From the NCBI GenBank assembly GCA_029204225.1, contig CM055113.1, positions 31,918,383 to 31,982,382 on the forward strand: a DNA stretch of 64,000 bases. The letters are read 5' to 3'. This stretch comes from Diphasiastrum complanatum (Eukaryota > Streptophyta > Lycopodiopsida > Lycopodiales > Lycopodiaceae). Under the pieces are notes generated by a model. It worked only from the letters and a program-made list of their open reading frames with translations. It was not told the DNA's origin and searched no databases. A program made the position numbers and the translations under genes. Below, piece after piece: positions 12,196 through 24,318 of this stretch. Within the stretch, counting starts at the first letter, position 1. Each line of letters starts with the position of its first letter.

Positions 12196-12315
12196 TGGTA
12201 TCAGAACAATAATTTATACTATTTGATTCTTTTATCTGATACCTACATGGTATCAGAGCAGTAATTTATACTATCTAATTTCTTTATCTGATGCCTATGG
12301 TATCCAAGCTTAGTT
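12196..12315 (+). repeat. Primer-binding site and leader triplicated in tandem (about 50-52 bp period)
   Basis: The phrase TGGTATCAGAGC or a variant occurs at 12196, 12248 and 12298. Copies one and two are each followed by (A/C)(G/A)TAATTTATACTAT and a TTTATCTGATACCTA-like phrase; the third is truncated. The first copy is the one adjacent to the LTR. Confidence 0.8.
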
Positions 12316-12319
12316 GTTG

Positions 12320-13020
12320 AGCAATCATTTAAATAGAACACAGTATCAGAATGATTGTTCCTATACAAAGTAGACACTTATTAAATTGTTTGACAGTACA
12401 TGGAGATTCATTTTTTTTTATTTTTTAGTTTTTTAAAAAAATATCAATATTTAAAATGCTTCAAAAATATATATTGTAATACTAAAAAAATGTCGTAATT
12501 TGCAAGAAAATTAATCATGCTAAAAAAAATTTGTTAATAGATTTTGATTAATAACTACAAATTAGCTTATATGAAATAATAATATTATTTGAAATAAAAT
12601 CATTAGTCACACAACCACTAGAATAAGTAAAAAAATTTATTTTTGCTTATGTAAAACAAACGTTCTAATTTTTTTAGATTTTAAAAACTTTTAAATGACA
12701 ATTCTTGTATCATGAAAAATATTTCTAAAATTATTGCAAAACTTTTAATCGGTATTTTTTAAATTTTAATATTTTTTAAATTTTAATATTTCTTAAATCT
12801 TAACTTATATTTCAAACACCTTTCTAGTTTCATTGAATATTTAAACATTAAATGATTGCAAATGAAACTATTTTACAATAACCGAGATTATATGATTTGT
12901 TAAAAAATTTAGATCACCCTGAAAAGAATCCCTCACTCTTTCTAAATCTCTAACAATATTGTCTCCAAATATTATTATAGAAACACGTCAAAAAATTAGA
13001 ATATTAAAAATTTAAACTAA
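12320..13020. other. Very AT-rich spacer
   Basis: Poly-A/poly-T blocks and short repeats such as TTTTAATATTTTTTAAATTT around 12750-12800. No gag follows the primer-binding sites, so the element's body is lost or badly decayed here. Confidence 0.5.
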
Positions 13021-15030
13021 TTAAATCAAATAATAACAGGAGGTTGTGGTTCCTTGGACATGTGAATTATTGAGTCCTTGTTATCTAAACTCTTACCTAC
13101 CTCAGCCAATTCATCTGGCAAAACTGAAAGAGATTTCATTCTCATTTTTACAAATTCAACAAGGCTAAAAATGTTTTTTAACTTCAATTTTTTTTTATTT
13201 TGGGATTTCATTATGAGAAATTTAACTATGTGCCAAACCACAATTCTTATAAACATTCAAGTAGTGGCATAAAAAGATAGCACACCATGTGCTCTCTTTG
13301 TATTGACTCATGGCAAGAAAGAAATTCGCAAAACTCGCAAAAATTTTACTCGCAAAATGCCAAGCCCCTAAAATAAGAAGTCGCATAGCTAAATTGAACA
13401 TATTGTATGTTTTGTTCCACTTTTGAAATTTACACTCCTTTTTTCTACACATAAATATGGTGGTATTGGTGGTAAAGCAAATGTGTTGCTTGAATGAAAA
13501 GGGAGAAAATGGTAAATATGGTTTGCATAAACTTTGGGTTTATAGATGCCACAAGGATTTGCTAGCACACACTTTGCACATTTTCCAACTCGTTGTGTTA
13601 TTCTCCACGATGGGAGTTTATATTCATTCATGCATGTGGAAGTTTTTTGCAATTATTTGAAGATAAAAAGGAATGAAATTGTGCATGTGCACTCGTTTGA
13701 GGTGACATATATTGCCAATATGACCAATAAACACTTCCAAAGGAAGCTAAAAATGTTTATTATAGCTCTTATAAAGTCCTCCCTATGTTGGTATTGTCAA
13801 TTTCATTGTGACAAATATTTGAACTGGCCAAATCTAAAAGCTACATTTTTTTTAAAAGAAAATTTGATACGGAGCATATGAAAATAAAGAGTTGTTAGAT
13901 AATGTCTAATCATTTCAACAACAAAAATTGAGGAGGTTTTGACACTTATGCAAGCTATAAAGTGATATGTTAAAGTCAAAGGAAATGAGTCATAACCAAC
14001 AAATATCTCCACGAAAAAGATTTGAGCAAAGAGTTGTTATCAAGCACATCTTTTTTCAATCATAGCTCATACAAAGAATAAGAAGTAAATTTGTCATATT
14101 TTTACATTATGGGGACCAATTTGCACTTTTGTTCTATTCCATCTTGCCTCCATGGAGAATCAGCCCATGAAGGCGGCTATAGAGTTACAAATGTTGTTGT
14201 TCTTCAAGAACTTGTTTTGCTTCTTTTCTCAATCAACATTTTTCTAGCAATTTGAGGTGTCAAAAAAGCTTTTTTACTCTCTACTACTGAGCACACACAC
14301 ACAAGCCAAAAAAACTCTTGTATCTTTCTTAGCTTCTAAGTGGCCATGATGTCTTTTCCAACAACTCCACCAATTTACAACACAAAAGCATATTTTGTTA
14401 CACTGAGTAGTTAGGTTGACTTTTAGCCCATTAGCAAGTCATTTAGCTACTGAGAGATTATAGTGAGTAGGTTGTTACTAAGTTTACCTTCTTTCAGATA
14501 AGCAAAAGAATTTTACACAGTTTAATAGTTTGAAACATACGTATAATGAAAATAAGCTTCGAAATGACCTTGTGGAACATTGGAACTATGAAACATACTC
14601 AAAACTATTTGTGAATATTTGAGAGATCTCATTGTAGATCAAACGATAGCTAACAAAATTCACACCATGAATTTTCTTTCTTTTTCATATCCTTGGTAAC
14701 CAAGCAACAACCTTTGCATCTCACACATTGTGGCCTTTCTTTTATTTGTGCATGTTCTTTCAAAATGATACCATCTTTGGCACTCCAACACTTGGCTTCC
14801 ACCTTTCTTTGCTTGTGGTGACTATACAATTTTTGTGTCATTGTTGATAACTTTCTACTACTATAGAAGCTAGCATAGCTTCGTGACCCATACTTTTCAT
14901 CTCATTGTCTTCACGATGATAGGCAAAAATGATCCCAACCAACAGGAAATGGCTAGTCAAAACCCTAACCACTTCACCCCCAAGCCAAGGTGATTGAATG
15001 CAAGAGAGGAGGGGATCCTAGCTTCTAAAA
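13020..15030. other. Unassigned intergenic DNA
   Basis: Frames of 60-110 codons occur on both strands, the longest at 13546-13881 plus. They overlap each other, lack recognisable domains and have no convincing splice signals. I see no RNA gene. Confidence 0.3.
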
Positions 15031-15099
15031 TCAGAAAATACAATGAGGAGATGGGCGAGTTTGACCTTCTATTCTTGCACAAAAGTGTCAATCATCATG

Positions 15100-15290
15100 C
15101 AAAAGCTCCATAGGTCTATCTCTGAGTGCTTGATTAGGTGGAAGGGTCAGACTGAGGATGATGATTCGTGGGAAAGGGTTGAAAGCATAAAGTAGAACTT
15201 CTCTAGTTTCCACTTTTGAGGACAGAAGTAGTTCAAGGGCGGAAGAAAGTTATGTCCATGTCCAGTATGTGGGATTTGGAATAATTCTTG
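15100..15290 (+). mobile_element. Gypsy chromovirus-like tail with chromodomain motif
   Basis: Plus-strand translation gives ECLIRWKGQTEDDDSWERVE followed by a stop and a FEDR-type tail in a shifted frame. V/LKWKG...(D/E)x(S/T)WE is the chromodomain signature at the C-terminus of chromovirus integrases. It binds methylated histone H3 and guides insertion. Only the end of the polyprotein survives. Confidence 0.6.
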
Positions 15291-15299
15291 ACATGGATA

Positions 15300-16690
15300 G
15301 TCGGTAGTCCAGCAGCGTATAAGGTTGTTTGTACGCCACATCATTACGGACTTGGCCGGTAATGTAATTAATAATCTTATGAGGGCCCAAGTAGTCTAAC
15401 TAGACCTATGGACCCAGGTACTCTAATTGGACCTCTTGGGGCATGGACCTAGAAAAACGGAGCCCTCTTGAACGGAATTTTAGACCTCTTGCTTGGTGTA
15501 ACTTTAGGGGAGATTATTATGCCACATACTAAACTTGATAATTTGAGTTTCTCAGGTTATGGATATGATTAGCAAGCACTCTCGTCTGAGTTGAGACTTT
15601 TCAATAATTTTTATGCTAAGAGGATTGGCTTGTAGCTCGAGAAGAAGTTCAGGGATGGAATTATCGACAAAATTTTGAAAATTGTGTCAGTAAATCTTTT
15701 TAGATTTTCGTGACACGAATTATGTACAAAATGGGTGTTTGTCAACCACACTAAAGGCATAATGCTTTTTCTGGCTGCTAGACGGGAGGACTTGCCATCC
15801 TATCCATACGTTATTATCACTTTGAGGTGTAAACGAAGGCAAAACAGGCGGATTAAATCGCATAATCGGCCGTCTGTGATTCGTTGGGGACCGTACATTA
15901 TACGATATTTATGAATTTATACTACATTCAAAATATACGACGCATTCCTCACGAAAATACATAGAAAGAGAAAGAGACGTTGTTGTTTGTCGTTCACAAT
16001 CATCCCTTTACTTTTTTTTCGTGTGTTCGGATTCTAGATCACATCATTTGTGCTTGTTGCCAATCTGAGAATACAAGCGCCATCACGATCCACAAGAAAA
16101 AATTAATTACTTCTTGAATCTGATCATCCAACTGATTGGTTAATGCAATCCAAAGTCTCTTGAGTTTGTTGTTGTTGCCTGGAGGCAATCATGGCGTGTT
16201 TCAGTTTGTGGCTGGGCATTTTTTTTTTGATTCTAAGTGTTGAAAGACATAGTGATGCTGGTTAATTTGGTGCAGGCAGCAGAATTCACAGAACATCAAC
16301 AGGCGTTAATAATTCGTTGCAAGATTGTCTGTGCAAGAATATTATATTTCTTGAATCCGAATTCAATTGGTTGTGGTGTAATAGTATCAAACAAGGCTGG
16401 CAAGTCGAGATCGAAGGCTTTCATGGAAGCTCTCCTTTTGCCTCCTCCAAATATGCGAGTGAGAAATAGATTGATGCAAACATGAGAGCGTTCCTCCATC
16501 CCTTACGCCCGTGAAGTTTCAAAGGAGTCTACTTCACACATATACTCAGTTGGTCTTATCGGAACGCCGATTTTCTCAAAGAAAGACAAAAACTTCCAAG
16601 ATGAACGCGCCTGTATTGATGTATTCATATTGTATTGAAACCGTATAAATATACACAAATTAAAATATTAAAAAAAAAAGTGATAATAAC
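15300..16690. other. Unassigned intergenic DNA, probably element flank
   Basis: No gene recognised. Short frames near 16237-16499 overlap on opposite strands and lack domains. The left part follows the chromodomain and may be LTR sequence. Confidence 0.3.
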
Positions 16691-16693
16691 GTC

Positions 16694-16795
16694 AGATAAC
16701 GGCCCCTATGGGCCCGTTATTGAGTTTTTTGGGAGGCTCGCCCTCCCGGGCTCGCCTCCCCAAAAACTCGTAACGGGCCCTACGGGCCGTTATCT
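16694..16795. repeat. 102-bp GC-rich palindrome (MITE-like or foldback)
   Basis: The arms begin AGATAACGGCCC and end GGGCCGTTATCT. About 40 bp on each side pair with few mismatches. The centre (GGCTCGCCCTCCCGGGCTCGCC) is itself repetitive. It stands out sharply from AT-rich flanks. Size and terminal inverted repeats fit a very small foldback or MITE. I could not fix a target-site duplication. Confidence 0.75.
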
Positions 16796-17039
16796 AATAC
16801 AATAGGGTTCCTCGAAACAATCAGTTTTTTAGTCCATAATATGTGGCTATCAACATCCATTATTTAGTTCATAATAATTAAATAGTTGGAAAAAAAAGGC
16901 CATTAAAATAAAAATGCAAGTTGGAAGTAGGAAGCTCATGACTCGATGCCCAGCACAGCCATGTCGATGCCTTTGTTATGTATGTATGCATGTATGGGAT
17001 GGGGATGGACCCCAGGCCTGGCCATCGATAGAGGCCATG

Positions 17040-17370
17040 TGGCATGCATATGGACACGCTTGAACTTATGGCTCTGCTCCTTACACGTGGCAGGTAGCGA
17101 ATCTTGAACGTGTGGCTGGGACAGCAGCACAAGATTCGATAACTGCCCACCGCTTCTTTGCCACCACCAAACTTTCCGGCCGGCGTCCGGATGTCGGCCA
17201 ACGGCTGCTTATAAAGCTGCCACTTGGACGCATCTGAGTGACTGAGTCTAGCCACGTGGCACAATCTTCTACTCCCGAGAATATCCAACTGTGGCGAGCT
17301 TTATACTCGCAGCGTGCCACTAAGATACTGCGGTCGGCCAGCGAGACCTTCAGGTCCGTCAAGGCCCCCC
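17040..17370. promoter_or_regulatory. GC-rich island with ABRE/G-box and DRE motifs
   Basis: This GC-rich block contains ACACGTGGC at 17083-17091, the perfect G-box palindrome GCCACGTGGC at 17251-17260, two GTCGGC (reverse RCCGAC, DRE core) sites near 17193 and 17333, a CATGCA RY-type motif at 17043 and CTTATAAAG near 17207. ABRE plus DRE combinations are typical of drought, cold and abscisic-acid responsive promoters. No gene is recognisable on either side. The minus-strand frames of 97-136 codons across it show no known domain. Confidence 0.4.
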
Positions 17371-18830
17371 TCATAAAAATAAGAATATGGAAAAAAAAAT
17401 TAAAAACAGAAAAATCTTAATTTCCAAGGCATGTTTTTGTTAGTAATGAATGAAGTGAAACGCCTCAACAAGGAAAAAATTAATTACTATAAATCATTAA
17501 TTGACCAATTCTTTTGGACATAAAATTAAATCATCATTATTTTATTTTTCTTCCGAGTTTTTAATTAGAGAGCGACATTTTATTTTTAGCTTTGACTCTA
17601 AGGCAACGATATATATCTTTCGCTTTAACGCAACAACAATTTCATTTTGTTAGCTTTGACGCTATGGGTTGTTGTCATATATGGTAATGACTTTCTAGAA
17701 GGTTTCTAAAAGGTGACGTGTATCTTCGAGGTGAGTTTGAATTTACAATGCTTATATTTTAGCTCCCTTTGAATTGCAACATTCTTTTTGTTTGCCAACA
17801 TCCATGCCAAGATTCTCACAATCTTCTGGATCGCCTTTTGCTTTAAAGGTAATTGTATATCATATCGTACGTTAAAAGGATAAAAAGTGGGATGATCTGT
17901 TGTGTTGTGCAAGGGTCAGACTCATTATCTCAAAATGTTCTACCTATTGGCAGCTCAAAGTTACTCATCAACGACATTAAAGAAAGAGTTTCATCCTTCT
18001 CGATGAGGCAAAGCATTCTCCAAGTGGCATGCCAGATATAGTGAAGGAGAGTGCCATCTAAGTTGCAAGCTCAAAGGGATCATATGGTTGTGTATATAAT
18101 GCTACTTCACATGATTCTCTCATGAGTCGATTGCACTTGGGGAGGTAAGTCCATATTGAGTTAGAGGCTATCAATGGAGATATCATATGTTCTAATGTTG
18201 TAGGTGTTGATAGAGGTGCTAAAGGAGAGCTTGAGACAATCAAAGCTCTCGTAGAAGGAAGATATAGGTTTCTCCCACTCTCCCTTGCTAGCCTTCACAT
18301 TAGCAGGGGTTCTACTCAGACCTCCACAATATTCTACCTGTGAAGAGCCAACAGGGACACCATGGAGTCAACCCACCCAACCAGCAAGAAGCCTAAGTTC
18401 AGTACACAAAAGCCTCACCCCCCTGAGCCAAAGTATTTGAATGTTTAGATGAGGAGGAAAGAGCCAAAAGCTAACAACCAAGAATGAAGAGGGCCATTTT
18501 CTGCAAGAGGATATAACCTCCAGATTTGCTTGTGCATGTGGCCATGCATGTCGAACCCAACTCTAGTTACAACTTATGCTACTCATCATGCATGAGTGCA
18601 AACAATTTGCGAGTAAACTTTTTGCAAGTTTAGCAAGTTTATTTTTATCATATTCAATGAGCATGGCAATGAGTGCATATTAACTATCATATAGCATTAT
18701 CTCATACTTATTTTTGAGAAATGTGATAGTCACGATAGTTGCTCTCAACATATTGTCATTGAAACAAACAACTCAAACATAAAACAAGTATTGTATGTAT
18801 TAAATCAAATGTATCTATTATGTCTCAACA
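17370..18830. other. Unassigned, possibly Copia-derived in part
   Basis: No confident gene. Short minus-strand frames around 17.9-18.3 kb might belong to the Copia element whose gag starts at 19.04 kb, but I could not match them to any pol domain. Confidence 0.3.
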
Positions 18831-18834
18831 TGTC

Positions 18835-19060
18835 CTAGACTTCTTTCGATGTCTGAGCCTCAGATACATGGCCGATCTGGGTATCCGTGATGTTGAGGAT
18901 GATTAGCACAGAAGCTTTTTCATTCTTCAACTTCCATCTAGCAATTGTCGCGTCGTCCGCTTCGGGTTTTCCTTCTGCACCTGTACGTCGTACAATTCTT
19001 TTGCCATTAGTATAGTTTTCATAGATGGTAATTGGCTCCATCAAGCTTGTCCATGACTGG
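18835..19060 (-). mobile_element. Copia gag fragment (5' part)
   Basis: Minus-strand frame reading LMEPITIYENYTNGKRI...DATIARWKLKNEKASVLI...TDTQIGHVSEAQTSKEV. This is the Copia gag layout with a W-x-(L/M)K-x(5-8)-A(x)I(x)L-type helix before TSKEVWD. The reading stops at TAG, where the family has Trp (SKEVWD). It lies about 170 bp downstream of the primer-binding site and LTR on the same strand, so it belongs to that element. Confidence 0.7.
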
Positions 19061-19216
19061 CTTTCCCTTGGGAATCTATGTGAAAGAATTAGTCTAAGAG
19101 ATAGGAGAAACTATCAGTGACTTAAGTATGAAAATCTGATATTTACAAAACAAGAAAACAATTATTCTATCGGCTAGTAGAGTCTTGTACTGTGGAAGCT
19201 AATCAAGTTATGAAGA

Positions 19217-19230
19217 TAGCTCTGATACCA
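19217..19230 (-). other. Initiator-Met tRNA primer-binding site
   Basis: Minus-strand TGGTATCAGAGCTA directly follows the LTR end. TGGTATCAGAGC is the usual primer-binding site of plant Copia elements. Confidence 0.85.
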
Positions 19231-20302
19231 TGTTGGAGAGAGAGAGGGAGAATAAATGACGAACACAAACGAGAAACGAACTCGAACAAGAAATGAACGA
19301 GAAGCGAACTCGAACAAAAAATGTTCGTGCGTAGCGGAATGAATTATTTGACTCTCTCCGTAAGCATGACTACGCCTATCAGAATGAAGAGAACTTTAGT
19401 GATAGAAATCACATTCATTCTAGATCACGTAGCCAAACATTTAATGGATGAAGCACTAGATGAATAATTTGTCATGAATTGCAAGACAAAATATCTGTTG
19501 TGAATGATTCGCAAAGAGCTAGACTGTGCTCGACTAATAATTAGTCGCGAATTATTCGTGAAAGTTGATCGTCTATTACTAGAAAGAGCAACTAGAAAGA
19601 TCAGACAAAATGAAGAACAAACATAGCAATATTAACATAGATCTTAATGCAGAACAAAGAGCCGTATCAGATTAAGTATATCATGTATACAAGTTAATAA
19701 TGCAGCAGAGCACAATACAATAGCGGATGAAACCGCGTGCCCTATGAAGCTTATTTTGTCTGTAATGAGGAATGAAACCTCTTCTCTTAGTCTCTTCTTC
19801 ACTCACTTGATCATCTGATCATCATCATCATCTGAATGGTGTCAAGAATATGTATATATACATAATGTTACAGGTGTGCAGATGTGAAAGTATAGAGTGG
19901 ATGTGGTGTCTGTAGGAGATCGTGGGTGGCTGCAATCGTTGTCCAATCTTTTAGCGCAACTGCATGAAGTGAGCATAAAAAGGGTGCGACGTCAACCAGT
20001 GCTAAAGTGAACGTTGGTGATGATGCGAAAAGTGGGTCACTCTTACGAATGGCCTTAGGATAAGATTTATAGGGTGCCTTAGCTTTTAGAGCACCTTCGG
20101 CATTCTGTAGGATAGTGTCCCCTTTTCGCTTGTCACCATAACTTGTGTAAAAACACAGTGTTCACGATTCTTTCGCCCTTTATTCGTATGTGCGAATTTG
20201 CGTGTAAATATGCAGGCTGCGTGACAACGTTAGTAAATATGCAGCAAGAATGGAGGCAGATTAAAAATGGGATTTAGGAGAGTAGGAGGAGTAAATCCAA
20301 CA
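19231..20302 (-). mobile_element. Copia 5' LTR (1,072 bp)
   Basis: Plus-strand ends are TGTTGGAGAG and AAATCCAACA, giving 7-bp terminal inverted repeats (TGTTGGA/TCCAACA). The primer-binding site and gag follow on the minus strand, so this is the 5' LTR. A TATA motif (GTATATATACAT) near 19.86 kb sits where the U3/R border would be. The outer flank has no polypurine tract but is another gag, showing insertion into an older element. Confidence 0.8.
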
Positions 20303-20319
20303 CTTCGTAAAGTATACTC

Positions 20320-20450
20320 GATATATCCCAAGCTTCTCTCCAAGATTGTGCTTATATGATGTGGCCAATCTGTGTGTTGGAGATGTTAAGGGTGATTAAG
20401 GCAAAAGCCTTACTATCCTTGAGCTTCCACTTGACAATGGCTTGTTTTTA
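20320..20450 (-). mobile_element. Older Copia gag fragment, disrupted by insertion
   Basis: Minus-strand translation gives AIVKWKLKDSKAFALITLNI followed by SNTQIGHI, a stop, and a WREAWD-like end. It is clearly homologous to the gag at 18.8-19.05 kb (ARWKLKNEKASVLIILNI, TDTQIGHV) but diverged. It breaks off some 20 bp before the LTR at 20302. Confidence 0.7.
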
Positions 20451-21100
20451 AACGATTGGAGATGTTCAATAGAAGCGGTTTACCACTCGTTGTACAATGT
20501 ATGTATATTGGTGCATAATTCTTTTAACATATTGTAACTACGCAACATTGGTTCAAAAAAACGATATTTACCTAGCACAAAAGAGAACCTCGTATTTTCA
20601 ACCTCTACCAATGCCATCTTAGTATGAGGTAGGAGTGCTTATGAAGAATCAACAAATTGATTAATTCGGGTTTGATTGGTCAACATTTTGCAAGTGGCAA
20701 GAAATTTGTTTATCAAAATTGAATTGTTTAGAGTTAATATCAATAAAAGAACGAAAAGAATGAAACCTATTTTTATGGCGAAACTCACCTAGGAGCAACA
20801 CTCAGCAAATCATTACAATAGCTTATCGCGATCGCGACAAAGCTGAAGAAATGCTGTAAAGTGGGACTTGTTCTCAAAAAAAAAAAAACCCAAGAGTGGA
20901 AGCTAGCATCGGGCATTAAAAAATGGGAGCAGGAATACCAAAAACAACCTTGGGGCCATGGGCCTATGAATGGATCTAAATGATTTAAAGCTCGACACCA
21001 TTGGACTCAGTCATCTCTTAATGACACGACATGATGTAGTGCTCGCCACCCTTGGATTCCAATCTCACCGTGTGTTCAGATCTCACCGGTTTTCAGGATA
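20450..21100. other. Unassigned intergenic DNA upstream of LNK
   Basis: No gene or element signature recognised. I did not find a perfect evening element (AAAATATCT) here by eye. Confidence 0.3.
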
Positions 21101-21287
21101 CACACAATTAAACCCTAGACAAAATTCCGAGTAACAAACATGCCACACGCAAGAAAAATGCAAGTGGTGCCATTAAGCCATGGGCCTGTTAGAGTAGTAA
21201 GGCCAGATGGTGAAAGTGCATGTATGTATGTGTATGTGAATATGCTCATGGGCATGGCATGTGCCATGCATCCTCGGTGCCTTGTCT

Positions 21288-21324
<37 letters not shown>

Positions 21325-24318
21325 GCTCTCTCGCTTCTTCGTTTTCTTTTTCTTCTTCTTCTTCGATGACAAGTGGATCTTGCGCTGTCGTCGCCATCGC
21401 CATCGCCATAGCTGGACTGTCCCTTTCATTTTGCCTGCTATCATTATAGAACGATAAGCTGTCCTCGCCATAGCTGGATTTTCCCTTTCATTCTGTTCAA
21501 GGGACGAGGATGGATTTGTGAAGGCGCAACGGTGGATGGACTTTCCAAGATTCCGAGATGGTGGATTGATGCCTTCTTGAGCATGCATTGATTCTGACAG
21601 AACACCTGATAATGATTTGCCATCATTTTTGGTAGCTTTTAGCAGCGGAATTATGTAATATTGTGGCGGATTATCTGAATTGTTGCCGGATCTGACTCTC
21701 AGATAGAAGCTGTTATGTAAGCATTTGTCGGATTTGTGAGTCTGAGCAGCTAGTATTTCGTTTGTGCGACCCGGATAGCTCTCGAGGTAGGACTATGAGT
21801 ATGTGAAATCCGCTTTGATTAGAGTTTGAACCGAAAGAACTTGAGACTCTTGACGCCACTGCAGAATAGAACTCAGTTCATTGTTCTTTCGTGGATCTTA
21901 GTCGCCATCTTTGAAAAGAGGATTTTATTCCATTGAGAAGGGGTATTTCTAAGTAAGGCTTACTCGGTACAGAATATTACTGGAAATTAGTGCAAAATTC
22001 GCGAGCAGCTTCAAGTTTTTCCTTGTAGAAAGTGGATGCAGGTTCAAGAAAAAATTAACGGAGTTGATTTGCAAGATGTGTGGAACAATGGAGCTTACAA
22101 TCACAAAAAAGTACAAATACATATCAGGAATGGCTATGGGGCCTGTTAGATATGAAGTTCATAACTGTGGGAAGGAAGGGAACAGATTCTTCCGGCGACA
22201 TGGAAATCAAAAGATTACGTAAACTCTATCAGATTATGCATCCGAAAAAGTTGTTGTCATGATATTTGACCGAAATAACAATATTTTTTTGCAGCGTCTT
22301 GTGAAGCAGCAATCGTCCAATAATTCAACCTGTGATGTATAAGCAGGCAAGATCTTAAGTTTTTTTAAAGCCACACAGGACACTACATTTGCGCACATAT
22401 TCTTAGAAAGAGTCGTCAATTCCGCTGAAGTATCTGTGCTGGAAGCTGTATTCAAAGGGTAAACTCAGAAGCCAAGGATGTCATCTCGGACCTCTACAAG
22501 GGTAGACAATACTTCCATAAGTTGGTCCCCCGTGAGTCAGGTACTAACTGCTCTTCATTGCTTTCAAAAGAGTAGGTCGTTTGTGGTGATGCAATTACAG
22601 CTGATGACATTTACAAATAGAAACGAGACAATCGTTTGATGTGGATAATTATTGCAACGATTGAGAACCAAATATGGTTGAACCAATGAAGCATAAAAGG
22701 AGGACAGAGCTTACGTTCTTTTTACTGAGACACAATTTTGTAATGTCCAAAAGAGAGAGAATGCAAGTTTCCTCGTTGTCAGCTTGATGATGACCAGTTT
22801 TAGCGCTTGATGCAAGATCTGTACATTTTATACGCACAAGATGCAGTAAGTTGGGAAGTGCCATATAATTTAACTCTTTCTCGACATCTTTCTAGAATTT
22901 GGAAAGAGTTTAGCCTGCAATTCTTATCGGTTGTGTTGTTATGAAAGTACCCGTGGAAATACGAGTTTCTGTTCAACGAAGAAGCCTCTATTTGAGAAAT
23001 ATTTAGATTGTACGCCATTTTAAGCTATGTGTGGGATGGCTTTACAGAAGAAGAGCGAAACATAGCAAACAGAAAAGAACAGTGAGAAAGAGGGAATTTT
23101 AAAATTGACTTGATTTGATTCTCGATAAAACATTGATAGTTCACTGCCTTTCTTGTAGCTTGGTTGCAGACTCCTAAGGAAATAATTTAACAGTCAGACG
23201 AGAAACCATAGACGGGAATTGTGATAAGCATTCTGAGTGGGCCCTCAAAATTGACTGCCATTTTTTCAAGATTTCTGCTATGTTTTCATGAAACTTTCTT
23301 AATGGTTTATGCAATTGAGAAGTAGAGCGTGGCGGTTGTGGTTTCTACCTGTCCAATATGATCCGTCGGACTTCTGTCGTTGGGGATTAGTGCAGGGGTA
23401 TCCTATCATTCATGCCTTGGCCTAAGGCATCATACTTCTCGTCACTGGGGGTACATTTGTCACCCACAGGCTGATGTCAGGACATATGGAGTCAAGCTCA
23501 ACGTCTTTGATAAGCTGATGAACCTTCATGTGGATTGACATCTATTCTAAATGGACAAGTAGATTGGTCTCGTGGGAAGGCTAATTTGTGGACTTATATA
23601 TATCTTCTAAGGTTCTCAATTGAGTTAGATGCTGAAAGAAGTCAATGTTGTTGTTGCTTTGGGAAAAATGTGAAAATTGTGGAGCTCTATTCATCAAAGT
23701 GTGAAGAGAATGCGTTAAAGAATGTTCCTTTTTAACTCATCACATTTTCAAGCTTAAAATGCACAACCGTGTATCACTATGCACAACTAGCCTACACAGG
23801 ACCAGTGCCACAAAGAATGTTAAAAGTAACTTCACTGTCAGCTGACTATTTCCCCAGCAGCAGCTCGGCTTATATTGTTGATGCTAAGGCTGTACCATTG
23901 GCAAATTCCATCTGATTAAGATGATGTAGAAGAAGGAATAAATTGCAGTCAATAATGACCCTAAGAGTTGTACAACATAAGGAACCTTCTCTTAGAGATT
24001 GATGTCCTACTATGATCCTTTCGTTGAGGAAGATGTGTATGTGGCTGAATTCAAGTTGTGTGGAAGTTATATTGGTTGATATGTTTTAGTCCATTGCTTG
24101 TTCATCCGCATGGTTGGAGTACTTGGGCTTGTATGCCTTTAGATTAATTAAAGCTACAACTCTTTACTCAGTTTTGCTTGTCGAGATAATGTTAGGTGAA
24201 ATCAGCATATAAAGTATGGATTATTCAGGTTTTCATTTACTATCTATCAACTACTTTCCTTAATGTTTAAGCTGCTGCTTGGCTGATTTAACATCACGTG
24301 GTAGCGATATGTTTGCAG
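21100..24318 (+). promoter_or_regulatory. Probable LNK leader and first intron(s); first coding exon not located
   Basis: A (CT)n tract at 21300-21324 followed by CTTCTTCTT and a moderately GC-rich stretch to about 21.9 kb looks like a transcribed plant leader. The first recognised LNK exon starts at 24319 in phase 0 and lacks an initiator, so a short upstream coding exon (M...W-N-D-E-E-L or MSDL type in relatives) must lie in this interval. I could not identify it with confidence. The rest is AT-rich with no other gene signature. Confidence 0.4.

Noticed and set aside
16878-17374. Overlapping minus ORFs of 97-136 codons in the GC-rich island
   Set aside because: Frames stay open because the block is GC-rich. 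Translations lack domains, and motif content fits regulatory DNA better.
22037-22147. Possible LNK first exon (short frame with DVWNNG)
   Set aside because: It does not match the family's N-terminal motif, has no clear donor in the needed phase, and a similar case can be made for other short frames nearby.
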